Origin: Ameyamaea chiangmaiensis
GTDB lineage: Bacteria; Pseudomonadota; Alphaproteobacteria; Acetobacterales; Acetobacteraceae
Reading direction: 5' to 3'
Length of the DNA stretch: 64,000 bases
NCBI RefSeq assembly: GCF_025995235.1
Contig: NZ_BAPT01000007.1
Coordinates: 77,761 to 141,760, forward strand
Shown piece by piece: positions 27,146 through 35,278 of this stretch. The notes beneath the pieces were generated by a model. That model worked only from the letters and a program-made list of their open reading frames with translations, ran no database searches and was not told where the DNA came from. Positions within the stretch are counted from its first letter, which is position 1; each line of letters starts with the position of its first letter. Both the position numbers and the translations under genes were made by a program.

Positions 27146-27277
27146 ATGTCTATTCAGTCTCTGAGCGATTTCGTTGCCTTCTCCGTTCAGGCCGCTTCGC
27201 TTGCCCCCGTTCTCGCGTTTCTGCCGGCTGTTGCCGTTCTGGTTCTGGCGACCGCGCTGACCGACCGCACGGCCTGA
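27146..27277 (+). CDS. Small hydrophobic protein (43 residues)
   Basis: A short frame encoding MSIQSLSDFVAFSVQAASL, then a hydrophobic helix (VLAFLPAVAVLVLATAL) and ending TDRTA. CAGGAAAC lies just upstream at good spacing and the gene follows an AT-rich, promoter-like region, so expression looks likely. The amphipathic N-terminus plus one membrane helix resembles small membrane-associated peptides. I do not recognise the family. Codon third positions are GC-rich like those of real genes here. Confidence 0.6.
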   Translation: MSIQSLSDFVAFSVQAASLAPVLAFLPAVAVLVLATALTDRTA

Positions 27278-27377
27278 TTGATCCGCACAGCTTAAAACGA
27301 CACCTTGGCGACGCTACGATAACTGGTTGTTAACCAATCCTGGATGAGAGTGCTCCCGTCACAAAGGGAGTGCGGCA

Positions 27378-27638
27378 ATGCGGGTGATCGAAGCGGCGCG
27401 TCTGGTATCCACCGGACAGATATCGCCCGATATCCTGTGGCAGATGACGACGGTGCCCGAACGGGTCACCATCGCCCTGCTTCTCGGGCGCCCCGACTAC
27501 CTTCCTTCACGGGCTACCACACCGACCCAGGCATGGGATGCGATCGACGCCCGTCATCGCGATCTTCTGCTGAGGCGCGCTCCCGCGCGTATCCGCCAGA
27601 GACTGCCCGGTTATGTGCCCCAGACTCTGCCCGCCTGA
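27378..27638 (+). CDS. Unknown small soluble protein (86 residues)
   Basis: The protein starts MRVIEAARLVSTGQISPDIL and has an AAGGGAG ribosome site ten bases before the ATG. It is mostly helical with a basic middle (DARHRDLLLRRAPARIRQRL). No domain is recognised. It sits 100 bases after the small hydrophobic protein on the same strand and 24 bases before the end of the convergent D-aminopeptidase gene. Confidence 0.5.
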   Translation: MRVIEAARLVSTGQISPDILWQMTTVPERVTIALLLGRPDYLPSRATTPTQAWDAIDARHRDLLLRRAPARIRQRLPGYVPQTLPA

Positions 27639-27662
27639 CGGCACCGCCCTGTGGACTGCGCG

Positions 27663-29225
27663 TCAGTCGCCGTGACGGTCGTATGAGAGGCCGCGCGCCA
27701 GCCAGCACCCGATCTGCAGGCCCGATACTCTCCCGTCGTCCGAACGTCGTATGCGGATCGTCCAGTCGCCAGGTGCCGGAGCGTCCATGCTGCGCTGACA
27801 GGGCATCGTCCAGACATCGTCGCCCAGCGGATAAAGCGGCTGCATCGGCCCGGTGCCGAGAAACCCGCTGGCAGCAGCGTAGAAACCCCCGCCCGTCGCC
27901 ACAATGGTCAGGCCGCTGTCCAGCTCGGCACAGGCATACACGCCCGCGATGTCGGGCCGTGCTGCGCCGGCCACGCGCGACGCCTCCGCACGATAGTTCT
28001 CGCCCGGACGCTCCAATGCGATACACCCGTCATGCCGGTGCAGGGTCATGGTGTCGGATGCGGCGCTGTCGGCGGGCCCGGGTGCCAGCCGCTCCGGCCC
28101 CGTGCCATACCGCGCGATCAGCTGGCCATCGCACTCCAGACTCACCCGCAGCGCAAGCCCCGCGTGGCCGTCCAGATAGACGCCATTCCAGGCCGGATCG
28201 GCCACGTGGGTCGGCCGCGGGGTTGATGCACCAAGCGCCGCCGCCAGCAGGCCCGACGCCGCACCGTAAGCCGATGCCTCGTGGTTGAGCAGAACGACGA
28301 CCGACAGGCGGGCATCGGCCGCATGGAAACGCTGGGCGCGAAAGCCGCGCAGGGCACCTCCATGCCCGGTCACCGGGATGCCTGCGATCGTGCCGTGCGC
28401 CAGCCCGTAGCCATACCGTGCCGGTGTACCGTCGCTGAAGGTCGGCGGGGCCGCGATGCGGCGATACAGGCTGTCAGGATCGTCGCGGGTGGCGTCGATA
28501 AAGGCCTCCCACGCCAGCATATCGTCGAGGCTTCCCGACAGACCGGCATCACCCGTCCAGAAAATCCGGTTCTCTGCCGGGAAGAAACCGACATCGATCG
28601 ACCCTTCGTAGCCGGTGACACCCCCGGCGGGATAGGCCGTGTCGGGCGTGAATACCATCGAGCCCATCCCGGCGCGCCCGAACACATGGGCGCGGTACAG
28701 TTCGTCGAGGGACCGGCCGGTCTCTGTCTCCAGCAGGTCCGACAGCACACGGAAATTGCCGTTGGAATAGGAATAGCTGGTCCCGGGCGCGAAATGGGTG
28801 CGCCGCATGCGCGCAAACGCGGCCGCGGCGTCCGATCGGCGAAACGGCGCGTCGGGCGTCGCGCCGTGCAGCACGGTCAACGCCCAGTAATCCCGCAGGC
28901 CGGACTGGTTGTGGCACATCTGCGCAATGGTCGGCAGCGGCCCCTCCAGAGAGGGGAAGAACGAACCGACGCGCCCATCGAAGCGGGTCGTATCGCCCAG
29001 CGCCGACAACAGCGTGGCGCAGGTAAACTGTTTGCTGATGGAGCAGATGGGCAGCGGCGTCCCGGCCGTCATGGGCTGATGGCGGCCCAGATCGGCGAAC
29101 CCCCAGGCATGGCGCGCCACCACGCGCCCTTCATGCACGATACCGGCAACGCCCCCAGGCCCACGATAACGGTCGGGCAGACTGTCGAGAAACGCGGTCG
29201 CGCGGACGGGATCGAACGAAGGCAA
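27663..29225 (-). CDS. dap: D-aminopeptidase
   Basis: A 520-residue serine peptidase of the penicillin-recognising type, the same length as Ochrobactrum anthropi DAP and matching it throughout. SISKQFT gives the catalytic Ser-x-x-Lys, NQSGLRDYWAL and YSYSNGNFR give the Tyr-x-Asn motif, and GHGGALRGFRAQRFH the third motif. Two C-terminal beta-barrel domains follow, ending SMDAPAPGDW and IGCWLARGL, as in DAP. It releases N-terminal D-residues such as D-Ala from peptides. There is no signal peptide, so it acts in the cytoplasm, perhaps on recycled cell-wall fragments. Confidence 0.93.
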   Translation of the reverse strand: MPSFDPVRATAFLDSLPDRYRGPGGVAGIVHEGRVVARHAWGFADLGRHQPMTAGTPLPICSISKQFTCATLLSALGDTTRFDGRVGSFFPSLEGPLPTIAQMCHNQSGLRDYWALTVLHGATPDAPFRRSDAAAAFARMRRTHFAPGTSYSYSNGNFRVLSDLLETETGRSLDELYRAHVFGRAGMGSMVFTPDTAYPAGGVTGYEGSIDVGFFPAENRIFWTGDAGLSGSLDDMLAWEAFIDATRDDPDSLYRRIAAPPTFSDGTPARYGYGLAHGTIAGIPVTGHGGALRGFRAQRFHAADARLSVVVLLNHEASAYGAASGLLAAALGASTPRPTHVADPAWNGVYLDGHAGLALRVSLECDGQLIARYGTGPERLAPGPADSAASDTMTLHRHDGCIALERPGENYRAEASRVAGAARPDIAGVYACAELDSGLTIVATGGGFYAAASGFLGTGPMQPLYPLGDDVWTMPCQRSMDAPAPGDWTIRIRRSDDGRVSGLQIGCWLARGLSYDRHGD

Positions 29226-29406
29226 GGCGGCTCTCCGGCGTCTGGATCGGATAATGGGCCGGCGACTAAACCATCATTTCGCGCGCGGTTGAAGTCGTGC
29301 GCGGTCGACGCGACGCGGGCGCCCCCGTTCCGGGTGGGCGCCGCGATTGACACGGGTCGTCTCCGCACGGCACCACACAAGCCATGATGTACACATCGCC
29401 CCGGCC

Positions 29407-30207
29407 ATGACGAGCGACCCTGCCGGCACACACCCCCCGTCCGAGGCGTTGCGCGTGGCGTTCGTGGCCGCGCCGACCGACACCGCGCGCACAAGTTTGC
29501 GGCGGCTGGAAAAGCGGTATGGCGCGGTGCCGTTCGACCAGGCCGGGGTCGTCGTCTGCCTTGGAGGTGACGGCTTCATGCTGGAGACTCTGCATCGCCT
29601 GCTGGGGCGCGAGGTGCCCGTCTACGGCATGAATTGCGGCTCGGTCGGCTTTCTGATGAATCCGTTCCATGAAGAGGGCCTCATGGAGCGTCTTCGCGCG
29701 GCGCAGGGCGCGGAGCTTCATCCCCTGCGCATGATCGCCACAACCTGCGACGGCCAGACGATCGAGGCCCTGGCGCTCAATGATGTCTTTTTGTTCCGCC
29801 AGACCCGGCAGGCCGCCAAGATCCAGGTCGAGGTCGACGCGCGGGTGCGTATGGAAGAACTGATCTGCGACGGCATCCTGTTGGCGACGCCAGCCGGATC
29901 GACGGCCTATAATCTGTCCGCGCACGGGCCGATCGTTCCGCTGTCGGCCAATCTTCTGCCGCTGACGCCGATCAGTGCCTTCCGACCCCGGCGCTGGCGC
30001 GGCGCGCTCTTGCCGTCCCACGCGCATGTGCGCTTCGGCATTCTCGAGCACGAAAAGCGCCCGGTGGCGGCCGTCGCCGACTTTACCGAGGTGCGCGACG
30101 TGATCGACGTGCGTATCCACGAGGACCGGTCGATCACCACGCGTATCCTGTTCGACCCCGACCGCAATCTGTCGGAGCGGATCATCTCCGAGCAGTTCAC
30201 GGCCTGA
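29407..30207 (+). CDS. nadK: NAD kinase
   Basis: A 266-residue NAD kinase. VVCLGGDGFMLETLH holds the GGDG ATP site at about residues 52-55, followed by GMNCGSVGFLMN, the LND variant of the NE/D motif in ALALNDVFLFR and the substrate site LICDGILLATPAGSTAYNLSAHGPI. It phosphorylates NAD to NADP. ATG 29407 is used; earlier in-frame codons have no family match. It is followed 122 bases on by the MetF-like gene. Confidence 0.95.
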   Translation: MTSDPAGTHPPSEALRVAFVAAPTDTARTSLRRLEKRYGAVPFDQAGVVVCLGGDGFMLETLHRLLGREVPVYGMNCGSVGFLMNPFHEEGLMERLRAAQGAELHPLRMIATTCDGQTIEALALNDVFLFRQTRQAAKIQVEVDARVRMEELICDGILLATPAGSTAYNLSAHGPIVPLSANLLPLTPISAFRPRRWRGALLPSHAHVRFGILEHEKRPVAAVADFTEVRDVIDVRIHEDRSITTRILFDPDRNLSERIISEQFTA

Positions 30208-30329
30208 GCCGCCGTGCGCCGGCCGGGTTCGGCTGGGAGCGTTTCCCGACCGCGGCATCTGCCGCTTGCCCCGCCCGGCGCGTCCCACTAGGACTTTGCG
30301 CCCAAGAGTCGGTGACGGGAGACACTCAG

Positions 30330-31076
30330 ATGGGACGCATTGCCGTCGAACTCGTGCCGCGCGACGCGGACAACCTTCTGGCCGACGCGCGGATGGTGCG
30401 CGACTGCTTTCCGGTCGCCGACACGATCAATATCCCCGATCTTCTGCGCCTGCCTCTGCGCAGCTGGGACGCCGCGCGCATGGTGCGCGAGGCCGGTCTG
30501 ACCGGGGCGGCCGTGCCGCATGTGCGCGCGATCGACATCGCACCGGACGGCCCGCTACCCGGTCTCGATGACCCCGACCTGCGCGAAATCCTGGTCGTGC
30601 GCGGCGATCCGCCGGCCGATCTGCGACACACCGTCTATCCCAACACAGCCGAGGACGTGATCGCGCGGTATCGCCGTGCCGCGCCGCATCTGCGGATCTA
30701 CGCCGCCTTCGACCCATACCGTCGCGCGCCCTACCGGGAGCTGGAGGCGATGCGGCGCAAGCGGGACGCCGGCGCGGACGGGTTTTTCACCCAACCGCTG
30801 TTCGACCGAAAAATGCTGGATCTGTGTCTGGAATGGCTGCGGGGCGAGAGCGTGTTCTGGGGGCTGTCGCCGGTGATCGGCCCGAAGTCGCGCTCCTACT
30901 GGGAAACGACGAACCATGTCGTGTTCCCGCGCGATTTCGCGCCGACGCTCGACGCCAACATCGCTTTCGCGCGCGAGACGATGCGGACGGTCGCGGCCGA
31001 AGGCGGCAGCGTCTATCTGATGCCGCTGCGCGTGAGGCTGGAACGCTATCTGCCGCCCCTGCTCGACCTCGGCTGA
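30330..31076 (+). CDS. Methylenetetrahydrofolate reductase family protein
   Basis: A 248-residue TIM-barrel protein of the MetF family. VELVPRD places the conserved catalytic Glu at residue 7, VVRGDPP is the ALRGDPP motif for flavin and folate, and GADGFFTQPLFD matches the GADFIITQLFFD block. It is shorter than classical MetF (about 290-300) because the front end is trimmed. ATG 30330 has GGGAG at good spacing. It may reduce or bind a folate, but the short form and the lack of met genes nearby leave the role open. Confidence 0.75.
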   Translation: MGRIAVELVPRDADNLLADARMVRDCFPVADTINIPDLLRLPLRSWDAARMVREAGLTGAAVPHVRAIDIAPDGPLPGLDDPDLREILVVRGDPPADLRHTVYPNTAEDVIARYRRAAPHLRIYAAFDPYRRAPYRELEAMRRKRDAGADGFFTQPLFDRKMLDLCLEWLRGESVFWGLSPVIGPKSRSYWETTNHVVFPRDFAPTLDANIAFARETMRTVAAEGGSVYLMPLRVRLERYLPPLLDLG

Positions 31077-31092
31077 GCGCGCCCGTGGCATC

Positions 31093-31116
31093 CGGGCGGA
31101 GCAGGAACCCCGCCCG
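31093..31116. terminator. Hairpin between convergent genes
   Basis: CGGGCGG and CCGCCCG pair perfectly around a ten-base loop, between the MetF-like gene and aldB. It has no T run. Confidence 0.45.
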
Positions 31117-31125
31117 TCAATCGCC

Positions 31126-32649
31126 TCAGAAAAAGCCCAGCTTGTCTTCGCTGTAGCTGACCAGCATGTTCTTCGTCTGCTGGTAATGGTCGAGGACCAT
31201 ACGGTGCGTCTCCCGACCGACACCGGACTCCTTGTAGCCGCCAAAGGCCGCGTGCGCCGGATAGGCGTGGTAGCAGTTGATCCATACGCGCCCGGCCTCG
31301 ATCCCGCGCCCCATGCGGTAGCAACGATTGGCATCGCGTGACCATACGCCCGCGCCGAGCCCATAGGGCGTGTCGTTGGCGATCGCCAGCGCTTCGGCCT
31401 CGTCCTTGAAGGTGGTCACGGCCAGCACGGGGCCGAAGATTTCCTCCTGGAAGATGCGCATCGTGTTGTCGCCGGTGAAGACGGTCGGCTCGACGTAAAA
31501 GCCGTCAGCGAACGCGCCACCCAAATCCGGCCGGCCGCCGCCGGTCCACAACTTGGCGCCTTCCTGCTTGCCCACATCGATGTAGCCCAGAATCTTGTCC
31601 TGCTGCATCTTGGAGTTCTGGGCACCCATCATGGTCGACAGGTCGAGAGGGTTGCCCTGCTGGATCTTCTTCACCCGCTCCATCGCCCGCTCCATGAAGC
31701 GTTCGAACACCGATTCCTGCACAAGGGCACGGCTGGGACACGAACAGACCTGCCCCTGGTTGAGGGCGAACATCGTAAACCCCTCCAGCGCCTTGTCGAA
31801 ATAGGCGTCGTCCTCGGCCATCACGTCGGCGAAGAACACGTTGGGCGACTTGCCGCCAAGTTCGAGGGTGGCGGGGATCAGCAGTTCGGCGGCCGCATGA
31901 GCAATGCCGCGTCCGGTCGCCGTGGAGCCGGTGAAGGCGATCTTGGCGATGCGCTTGCTGCGCGACAGCGCCGCACCGGCCTCACGCCCCAGTCCGTTGA
32001 CGATGTTGATAACGCCACCGGGGAACAGGTCACCGATGATTTCCATCAGCACAAGAATGCTGGCCGGAGTGGTTTCGGCGGGTTTCATCACGACGCAGTT
32101 GCCCGCGGCCAGCGCGGGGGCCAGTTTCCACGCGGCCATCAGGATCGGAAAATTCCACGGAATGATCTGCGCGACGACGCCCAGCGGTTCGTGAAAGTGA
32201 TAGGCGACCGTGGTTTCGTCGATCTGGCTGATACCGCCTTCCTGCGCGCGCAGACAGCCGGCGAAATAGCGGAAATGATCGATGGCCAACGGGATGTCCG
32301 CGTTCATCGTCTCACGCAGGGGCTTACCGTTGTCCCAGGTCTCGGCAGTCGCCAGACGCTCCAGATTCTGTTCCATCCGGTCGGCGGCCTGAAGCAGAAG
32401 GTTCGAGCGCTGCGCGTGCGACGTCGCACCCCATGTCCGGCGTACCTTGTGGGCCGCGTCCAGCGCGCGTTCGACATCGGCCGCCTTGGACGATGGCACC
32501 TCGCACAGGATCTGGCCGTTCACCGGCGAGGTATTCTTCAAATACTCGCCATCGACCGGGGGGACCCATTCGCCCCCGATATAGTTGCCGTAGCGTGCGT
32601 TGAACGGCGGTTTGGAGATCCGGGCGGCGTCGGGGCTGAGAATGTTCAT
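31126..32649 (-). CDS. aldB: NAD(P)-dependent aldehyde dehydrogenase, AldB type
   Basis: A 507-residue soluble aldehyde dehydrogenase very close in pattern to E. coli AldB: ARYGNYIGGEWVPPVDGEY, TAETWDNGKPLRET, ELGGKSPNVFFADV (general-base Glu), FALNQGQVCSCPSRALVQ (catalytic Cys) and YHAYPAHAAFGGYKESGVG. It oxidises acetaldehyde and similar aldehydes to acids, useful in an acetic acid bacterium beside the membrane-bound enzymes. ATG 32649 (MNILSPDAAR) is preceded by a GAGAGAG stretch. The open frame further upstream has no family match. The permease is divergent. Confidence 0.94.
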   Translation of the reverse strand: MNILSPDAARISKPPFNARYGNYIGGEWVPPVDGEYLKNTSPVNGQILCEVPSSKAADVERALDAAHKVRRTWGATSHAQRSNLLLQAADRMEQNLERLATAETWDNGKPLRETMNADIPLAIDHFRYFAGCLRAQEGGISQIDETTVAYHFHEPLGVVAQIIPWNFPILMAAWKLAPALAAGNCVVMKPAETTPASILVLMEIIGDLFPGGVINIVNGLGREAGAALSRSKRIAKIAFTGSTATGRGIAHAAAELLIPATLELGGKSPNVFFADVMAEDDAYFDKALEGFTMFALNQGQVCSCPSRALVQESVFERFMERAMERVKKIQQGNPLDLSTMMGAQNSKMQQDKILGYIDVGKQEGAKLWTGGGRPDLGGAFADGFYVEPTVFTGDNTMRIFQEEIFGPVLAVTTFKDEAEALAIANDTPYGLGAGVWSRDANRCYRMGRGIEAGRVWINCYHAYPAHAAFGGYKESGVGRETHRMVLDHYQQTKNMLVSYSEDKLGFF

Positions 32650-32917
32650 GGCGTGGCTCTCTCGTTCGAAGACGGAAAGATTCTGTTCTTGCGGATGCCG
32701 GTATGGCAGCCGCCAAGACGTAGACCGCATACCCGCTCCGCGGCAGGGTCTCCCACGCGTATGTGACCCGGCATCCCCACACGTTCGCGTGTTGGGCTGC
32801 GGTCCGCGTCGGTGGCGGGGCGACAGACGACGCGATCGTCGCGCGTCCGAATTGAATATTGCGCTTGCCACCGAAAAGCCCGATGCAAGGCGGGGGTCCA
32901 CCAACGGGGAGATATCA

Positions 32918-34327
32918 GTGTCATCGGCCATTCCTGAAGATCTTCCCGGCGAGGCACCGGTTATCCCCACAGGCACGCTCAAGGCGCGTCACATCTCGAT
33001 GATCGCGATCGGCGGGGTCATCGGCGCCGGACTGTTCATCAGCAGCAGCGCCGCGATCGCCGCGGCTGGCCCTGCCATCCTGATCGGCTATCTCGCGACG
33101 GGTGGTCTGGTGGTGCTGATCATGCGCATGCTGGGCGAAATGCTGATCGCGCAGCCGCGTCTGGGCTCGTTCGTCGATTACATCCGGGCCGGGAATGGCG
33201 CCTGGGCCGGGTTTCTGGCCGGGTGGCTGTATTATTTCTTCTGGACCATCACGATCGGCAGCGAGGCGATCGGGGGTGCCCTGATCCTGCGCGACTGGGT
33301 CGCGGTCCCGGTCTGGGCCCTGTCCGTCGGGCTGGTCATGCTGGTCCTGCTGATCAACGTCGCGGCGGTCCATCTGTTCGGCGAATGCGAATTCTGGCTG
33401 TCGCTGAGCAAGATCGTGTGTCTGATCGGTTTCAGCGGCATCGCCATGCTCTATGCCCTGCATATCCTCGGGCACGACGTGCATGTATGGGGCAATCTGA
33501 CCGCGCACGGGGGCTTTGCCCCGCATGGCTGGATCGCGGTCGTCTCCGCTATCCCGACGCTGATGTTCTCGATGATGGGGTCCGAGGTCGCCACCGTCGC
33601 CGCGGCTGAAAGCCAGGACGCCGAAGCCAGCGTCGCGCGCGTGACGCGCTCGGTCGGCATGCGGATCGCGGTGTTCTATATCGTGTCGATTGCCCTCGTG
33701 CTGTGCGTCGTGCCGTGGACGTCGATTGCGCCGGGGCAGTCGCCGTTCGTGGTGGCGATGGAGGCGATGGGCGTGCCCGGCGCCGCGCTGATCCTGCGGA
33801 TCGTCGTGCTGAGCGCGGTGACGTCGTGCCTGAACTCCTCGATCTACATCACGTCGCGCACGCTGGCCGGTCTGGCGTCACAGGGGGACGCGCCACGCCG
33901 GTGCGCGCATCTGTCGGACAACGGCGTTCCGGTGCGCGCGGTGGTGCTCAGCAGCGTGCTGGGTCTGATGGTCGCGTTCTGCTCGATCCTGTCGCCCAAC
34001 GGCATATTCGCCTTTCTGGTCGGGGCCAGCGGCGCGGTCATTCTGTTCGTCTATTTTCTGATCGTGCGCGCCCACAAGCGACTACGCGCCACGATGGCCG
34101 CACGCGGCACGCTGCCGCAGGCGTTTCGGCTGCGGTTCTGCCCGCTGTGGAACAACCTGGCGATGGGCGCGATTGCGCTGGTCGTCATCGCCATGGCACT
34201 GACGCCCTCGCAACGCCCGACGGTCATCGCCAGTCTGGGCACGACGGCCGTGACGCTGGCGGCCTTCGTCGTGACGCGGCGAACGTTGGCCCCGACCGGC
34301 CCGCACAGGGAGGAGCACCGCGCATGA
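32918..34327 (+). CDS. Amino-acid permease (APC superfamily)
   Basis: A 469-residue, twelve-helix permease. LKARHISMIAIGGVIGAGLFISSSAAI at the start, MRMLGEMLIAQPRLGSFVDY and the later FSMMGSEVATVAAAESQDA are typical of the amino-acid transporter branch that includes GabP, AnsP and CycA. The start is GTG 32918 after GGGGAGATATCA. The last codon overlaps the mazG start as ATGA. The substrate is unknown. 268 bases separate it from the divergent aldB; I see no clear operator there. Confidence 0.85.
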   Translation: MSSAIPEDLPGEAPVIPTGTLKARHISMIAIGGVIGAGLFISSSAAIAAAGPAILIGYLATGGLVVLIMRMLGEMLIAQPRLGSFVDYIRAGNGAWAGFLAGWLYYFFWTITIGSEAIGGALILRDWVAVPVWALSVGLVMLVLLINVAAVHLFGECEFWLSLSKIVCLIGFSGIAMLYALHILGHDVHVWGNLTAHGGFAPHGWIAVVSAIPTLMFSMMGSEVATVAAAESQDAEASVARVTRSVGMRIAVFYIVSIALVLCVVPWTSIAPGQSPFVVAMEAMGVPGAALILRIVVLSAVTSCLNSSIYITSRTLAGLASQGDAPRRCAHLSDNGVPVRAVVLSSVLGLMVAFCSILSPNGIFAFLVGASGAVILFVYFLIVRAHKRLRATMAARGTLPQAFRLRFCPLWNNLAMGAIALVVIAMALTPSQRPTVIASLGTTAVTLAAFVVTRRTLAPTGPHREEHRA

Positions 34328-35172
34328 ACACGCATGACACCGGAGCGAGCCAGCCGGCCGCTGCCAGCCCCACCGACGCCCCCGGCGAAATCGCGCGGCT
34401 GCTAGACATCATGGTGCGTCTGCGCGACCCCAAAACCGGCTGTCCCTGGGACCGGGTCCAGGATTTCGACACGATCGCCCCTTACGCCATCGAGGAGGCC
34501 TACGAGGTCGCTGATGCGATCGCCCGGCGGGACTGGACCGCGCTGCCCGATGAACTGGGCGATCTGCTGCTGCAAATCGTCTACCATGCCCGGATGGCTG
34601 AAGAGGCGGGGCGGTTCGATTTCGCGGCCGTCGCGCGGGGGATCGCCGACAAGATGGTGCGCCGACACCCGCATGTGTTCGGCCAGGCCACCCTGACGCC
34701 CGACCTGTGGGAGGCGGAAAAGGCACGCGAGCGCGCAGCCCGGCGCGAGAGCGGAACCTTGGCGGGCATTCCCGTCGACCTGCCGGCGCTGCTGCGTGCC
34801 CGCAAGATCAGCGCACGCGCCGCGCGTGTGGGCTTCGACTGGCCCGATGCGACTGCCGTGCTGGCGCATCTGAAGGCCGAGATCGTGGAACTGGAAGCCG
34901 AGTTCGATGGCGCCGATCCCGAGCGTCTGGCCGATGAACTGGGCGATGTGCTGTTCTGCGCGGCCAGTCTGGCGCGCAAGCTCGATCTCGATCCCGAAGC
35001 CTGCCTGCGCCAGGGCAACGCGAAATTCATACGTCGTTTCGAGGCGATGGAACGCAGTTTCGCCCAGGAGGGCATGGCGCTTTCGACGCTGCCGGTCGAC
35101 GCGATGGAAGACCGCTGGCAGGCCGTCAAACGATCACTTCGGACGCCTCCGCCAGCCCGCGACGCGGACTGA
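34324..35172 (+). CDS. mazG: Nucleoside triphosphate pyrophosphohydrolase MazG
   Basis: A 282-residue MazG with two repeats of the all-alpha NTP-PPase domain. The first has CPWDRVQDFDTIAPYAIEEAYEV and ELGDLLLQIVYHA, the second EIVELEAEF and ELGDVLFCAASLA, with the acidic Mg-binding residues in both. It hydrolyses NTPs to NMPs, limiting non-canonical nucleotides. ATG 34324 overlaps the permease stop by four bases, so translation is coupled. A GC hairpin (35173-35199) follows. Confidence 0.95.
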   Translation: MNTHDTGASQPAAASPTDAPGEIARLLDIMVRLRDPKTGCPWDRVQDFDTIAPYAIEEAYEVADAIARRDWTALPDELGDLLLQIVYHARMAEEAGRFDFAAVARGIADKMVRRHPHVFGQATLTPDLWEAEKARERAARRESGTLAGIPVDLPALLRARKISARAARVGFDWPDATAVLAHLKAEIVELEAEFDGADPERLADELGDVLFCAASLARKLDLDPEACLRQGNAKFIRRFEAMERSFAQEGMALSTLPVDAMEDRWQAVKRSLRTPPPARDAD

Positions 35173-35199
35173 GCCGGGGGCGGCGGCACGGCCGCCGGC
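35173..35199 (+). terminator. GC-rich hairpin after mazG
   Basis: GCCGG/GCGGC-rich sequence pairs with GGCCGCCGGC, imperfectly, and runs into TTTCG. It lies right after mazG and before the AT-rich leader of the polysaccharide genes, so it may separate core from accessory transcription. Confidence 0.4.
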
Positions 35200-35278
35200 T
35201 TTCGCGCGGGCAAAATCCCCTTATTTTACAGGACGCCGATTGCGCTTATAAACGGAGCGCTGACGAGAAGGGCTGAGA

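Noticed and set aside
29226..29406. A possible riboswitch before NAD kinase
   Set aside because: The 180-base gap has no conserved aptamer pattern that I can recognise.
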